Shown here: piece after piece, positions 31,681 to 34,357 of the stretch
Layout of the letters: the number at the start of each line of letters is the position of its first letter
How positions within the stretch are numbered: the stretch's first letter is position 1
Assembly (NCBI GenBank): GCA_964482425.1
Contig: CAYZXN010000034.1
Location: forward strand, 1-34,357
Direction of reading: 5' to 3'
DNA length: 34,357 nt
DNA from: WHTF01 sp964482425
GTDB lineage: Bacteria; Desulfobacterota; Binatia; UBA9968
Program-made: the position numbers and the translations under genes
Notes under the pieces: generated by a model
Database searches by the model: none
Told to the model about the DNA's origin: nothing
What the model saw: the letters and a program-made list of their open reading frames with translations, nothing else

Positions 31681-32575
31681 GGGCGAAGCAGTCGGCCCGA
31701 ACAAACCGTTGCGCCTCAACGTTTGCGCCGATCTCGAAGCGCATCAGGTCTTCTCCCACAATCAGCGGGCCCGAGTAGAGCTTGCGCGTTGCTGGCATCA
31801 GATCTTCGGCCGTTGCGCCGCCAAACAGCAGCAGATGATTGTAGACCGCCAGCTTCGGTTTGGCCCGGGCGAAAGCCTGGCCGGCCTGTTCCGGAGTCAT
31901 GTGATTGTTGCCGATTCTTCTTAATTGCTCAGGACTTTCGGCGGCACTTCCGGCGGCCGCGATGACTTCGTGAACGAGGAGATCGACTCCCTGAGCATGG
32001 CAAATGAGATTTTCGCTGAACGTCGTATCTCCGGACAGCACGGCCGAATGTCCTTGATAGTCGATGCGGTAACCGAACGCGGGCAGGTCTTCACTGCCGT
32101 GATCGACCTCGAATGCCGTGACGGTTACGCCATTGTGAGCGGAGATGAGCCCCTCGGCAATTTCCGTGGTATCCAGTGTTGCCCCTTCGATAGGGTAGCT
32201 CCTGCTGCGCACGCGTAGGTCGACGGCAAATGCCAGTGACAGATGCTGCATCATCTGTCGCGTTCCTTCCGGGCCCCAGACCCTCAGGGGAGTTTGGCGG
32301 TTTCCCCATGGCCGGCCGATCCAACCGGTCAGCCACAGATCGGTGAAGCCGACTACGTGATCCGAATGATGGTGCGTGAGAAACAACCCGGTGACTTCGG
32401 CAAAAGGGATCGCAAGCTGGTGCAGCCGCTGCATGGCGCCCCGTCCGGCATCGAAAATGAATTTCTGATCTCCCACTTCGACCAAAGTACTCGGCCCGAA
32501 ACGATCTAACGTCGGCGGCGGCGCTCCTGTTCCCAGTAGGGTGGTACGAAAACGTTCTTGAGCTGATTCCGACAT
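31667..32575 (-). CDS. MBL-fold metallo-hydrolase, RNase Z-like
   Basis: A 302-residue metallo-beta-lactamase-fold hydrolase. It begins with LLGTGAPPPTLDRFGPS and has the zinc motif THHHSDHVVGF, then VLSGDTTFSENL with the bridging aspartate, and late histidines in HEVI, NHMTPEQAG and VYNHLLLFG. Layout resembles tRNase Z and related arylsulfatase-like hydrolases, but the RNase Z exosite arm is not evident, so the substrate may be a small ester. Start at ATG 32575 with GGAAG six bases upstream; a TTG seven codons earlier lacks a site. Overlaps YjbQ tail to tail by 14 bases. Confidence 0.92.
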   Translation of the reverse strand: MSESAQERFRTTLLGTGAPPPTLDRFGPSTLVEVGDQKFIFDAGRGAMQRLHQLAIPFAEVTGLFLTHHHSDHVVGFTDLWLTGWIGRPWGNRQTPLRVWGPEGTRQMMQHLSLAFAVDLRVRSRSYPIEGATLDTTEIAEGLISAHNGVTVTAFEVDHGSEDLPAFGYRIDYQGHSAVLSGDTTFSENLICHAQGVDLLVHEVIAAAGSAAESPEQLRRIGNNHMTPEQAGQAFARAKPKLAVYNHLLLFGGATAEDLMPATRKLYSGPLIVGEDLMRFEIGANVEAQRFVRADCFAPIPR

Positions 32576-32683
32576 AGCAAGCTTCCGGAGCGACAATCAT
32601 AAATCGATTGAGCGCGGTAATCTAACACCTTATCTTTGGTCTGTGCAATTGACCCGAATGACGTCGGCCGATATGGTCCTTGA

Positions 32684-33976
32684 GTGAAGAATAAATTTAA
32701 CAAGTCTCTTTCCCGGGTAACCGCGGTAAGACCGGGGGGCGACCGAGGGTTGAGCCGGACCCGGCGCGAGCCCGGATTCAAGCCGTCACAGCACCGGGAT
32801 TGGCAATCGGAGCGGGGGCCGTATGAACCCGCTTGCCCTCATTATCCGCACTGCGTCGGCTGTCCGCTCATAAACATCCCCTATGCCGAGCAGTTAATCA
32901 GAAAACGTGAGTTGGTGGCGCGCGCTCTCGCTGCTTATCCGTTGCTGAGTCATATTGAAGTTTCCGCGGTCACGGCGTCGCCGCACCGCCTCGGTTACCG
33001 GGCACGCGTGAAGCTGGTAGTGCGCAGCAGCCGGGGCGAGATCGCAACCGGGCTCTACGTGCCGGGCACACACCGGGTTATCGATATCTCTTCCTGCCCC
33101 GTTCATCCCCGGCCCGTGAATCAGGTGCTGCATTACCTAAAGAACAAGATCGTCGAGCTGCAGATCGAACCTTACGATGAGAGAGTCGACAGCGGCCAGC
33201 TACGCTATCTGGATTTCCGCTACAGCTTTGCCCAGCGCGAGCTGAGCGTTACGTTGGTGACGCGCCATCGTGAATTTCCGCAGGGGGGCAGCCTGGCGCG
33301 ATCTCTGGGCCGCAAATTTTCATTCATCAGCGGCGTCATCCAGAATGTCAACCCGCACCGCGGCAACGTAATCTGGGGGGAGCATTACCGCGTCATCTCG
33401 GGCCGCGATACCTTGTTGGAACAGGTAGGTTCATTGAAACTCTGTTTTCCGGCTGGCGCCTTTTCACAGGCCAATCCGTCCACAGCGAGAAAACTTTATG
33501 ACGGGGTGGCTGAAATGGCTGCGCTCAATGGTCGAGAAACAGTCCTCGATCTCTATTGTGGCGTGGGACCGATTTCTCTCTATCTAGCCGGCGCCGCGCG
33601 CCTGATCTGGGGAATCGACGACAGCGCTGTTTCGATCGCAACCGCTAAACAAAACGCGCGCAGAAACGGTATCTCAAATTGCCGTTTCTTTCAGGGCGAT
33701 GCGGCCGTCAAAGTGGCAGACGCTGAGAAAACTCTAGGCACAATCGATGTTATCGTGCTCAATCCCCCGCGTAAGGGCGTGCAGCCAGCGGCCATGGAGG
33801 CGGTATTGGCGGTGAATGCCGCGCGGATCGTCTATGTCTCCTGCGACCCCAAGAGTCTGGCTCGGGATATCGACAGGCTCCTCAATCACGGTTATCGCAT
33901 GGCGCGCCTGCAGCCTTTTGACATGTTCCCGCAGACCGAGCAGGTGGAGACGGTTGCGCTGCTGGTCAAGCCATAA
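32684..33976 (+). CDS. rlmD: 23S rRNA (uracil-C5)-methyltransferase, RlmD/RumA type
   Basis: A 430-residue RNA m5U methyltransferase. The Fe-S ligands are C51, C57 and C60 (CPHYPHCVGC) and probably C138 (SSCPVH). The SAM domain has LDLYCGVGPISLYLAG and LNPPRKG; the catalytic cysteine is C387 in VSCDPKSLARD, with a late TEQVE glutamate as base. The N-terminal TRAM RNA-binding domain usual in RlmD is not recognisable; the first 48 residues are basic and unstructured. Start is GTG 32684 without a good ribosome binding site, so the true start may differ. The exact target (U1939, U747 or tRNA U54) is not provable; RlmD is the best fit. Confidence 0.88.
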   Translation: MKNKFNKSLSRVTAVRPGGDRGLSRTRREPGFKPSQHRDWQSERGPYEPACPHYPHCVGCPLINIPYAEQLIRKRELVARALAAYPLLSHIEVSAVTASPHRLGYRARVKLVVRSSRGEIATGLYVPGTHRVIDISSCPVHPRPVNQVLHYLKNKIVELQIEPYDERVDSGQLRYLDFRYSFAQRELSVTLVTRHREFPQGGSLARSLGRKFSFISGVIQNVNPHRGNVIWGEHYRVISGRDTLLEQVGSLKLCFPAGAFSQANPSTARKLYDGVAEMAALNGRETVLDLYCGVGPISLYLAGAARLIWGIDDSAVSIATAKQNARRNGISNCRFFQGDAAVKVADAEKTLGTIDVIVLNPPRKGVQPAAMEAVLAVNAARIVYVSCDPKSLARDIDRLLNHGYRMARLQPFDMFPQTEQVETVALLVKP

Positions 33977-34049
33977 TCCGGACGGCTTGCAAACTCGTTG
34001 TGCCTTGTGATTCTATTTTTCTAGTCAACTTCGGTTCTGGAGGTCATAC

Positions 34050-34357
34050 ATGGATGGACTCAATGTTCAGGGAGTGGTTCACTGGTCGATACCGGTCAAC
34101 GATTTGGAAGAATCGGAAAAATTCTACGGCGAAGTTCTCGGCCTGGAGTCCAAGGGTCGGCTGGGCGGGTCCGGCATGTCCTGCTTTAAAGCCGGAGACC
34201 ACCACATTTTGCTTTGCGTTCGCAAGGAACAGCTTGTCCGCACGCCGGAGCAGGAAATCGCCTGCACCATGCCTTCATGGTCAGTCCGGAAGTGTGGGAA
34301 AGGGGTTGTAAGCTCTTTTACGAAAAAGGCGTAAAGATCGCCGAAGCTATCGTGTAT
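34050..34357 (+). pseudogene. VOC-family gene with apparent one-base frameshift, cut by window end
   Basis: From ATG 34050 the frame gives a good VOC start (VVHWSIPVNDLEESEKFYGEVLGLES) and runs well to about codon 72 (EQEIACT). It then changes to non-family sequence and stops at 34334. Reading on in another frame from 34268 gives HAFMVSPEVWERGCKLFYEKG and continues open to the window end, which is the expected rest of the VOC fold. One base seems missing between about 34258 and 34268. It may be a real frameshift or a sequencing/assembly error near the sequence end. The ATG follows TGGAGG. Confidence 0.75.

Noticed and set aside
1..34357. tRNA, rRNA, CRISPR array, prophage or insertion sequence
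   Set aside because: Looked for cloverleaf-like ends, regularly spaced repeats and transposase or integrase motifs; nothing supportable was found.

Overview
The window is a dense bacterial chromosome segment with about 31 protein genes on both strands. Gaps are short, purine-rich ribosome binding sites are common, and I saw no tRNA, rRNA, CRISPR, phage or transposase signal. The gene mix is typical of uncultivated soil or sediment Proteobacteria-like lineages (Deltaproteobacteria/Binatota, Rokubacteria or Tectomicrobia-like): COG2159 amidohydrolases, VOC proteins, a solitary NMT1-type binding protein, an HbpS-like protein, AMDase-like proteins and a GlpC-like Fe-S protein. That placement is inference from gene content, not a marker analysis.

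Left part (1-7.9 kb): the tail of an MFS exporter; a DapA-superfamily aldolase; a four-domain rhodanese facing a minus-strand run of amidohydrolase, universal stress protein and thiol (cysteine-type) dioxygenase; a SAM methyltransferase; and a RidA-like gene followed by a D-2-hydroxyacid dehydrogenase. The rhodanese and thiol dioxygenase suggest thiol/sulfane sulfur handling.

Middle (8-19 kb): an exported HtrA/Deg protease, an EamA permease and a YciI-like protein. A minus-strand run then holds an MFS exporter, a ParB-like protein and two tandem arylmalonate decarboxylase/maleate isomerase-fold proteins, both apparently without the catalytic cysteines. It is followed by glutathione reductase, a heme-oxygenase-like putative diiron oxidase and a GlpC-like 2x[4Fe-4S]/CCG protein. 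The one longer gap (19058-19444) contains a good match to a Fur box upstream of a small secreted coiled-coil protein with WWNN repeats.

Right part (20-34 kb): a second amidohydrolase with a Nudix hydrolase; a signal-less NMT1-like binding protein; a tight four-gene run of PPOX, AlgH, HbpS-like and cupin; a free-standing Lon N-domain protein; and a two-module VOC protein. Next come a ribosome hibernation factor downstream of a bacterial release-factor-like protein (baeRF3 type), a histidine phosphatase, a lone biotin-dependent-type carboxyltransferase, YjbQ, an RNase Z-like MBL hydrolase and RlmD. At the right edge a VOC gene is interrupted by an apparent one-base frameshift.

The most interesting items are the cysteine-less AMDase-like pair linked to a ParB-like protein, the baeRF3/HPF pair, the alternating dead/live rhodanese array next to a thiol dioxygenase, and the solo carboxyltransferase with an altered metal-site loop.
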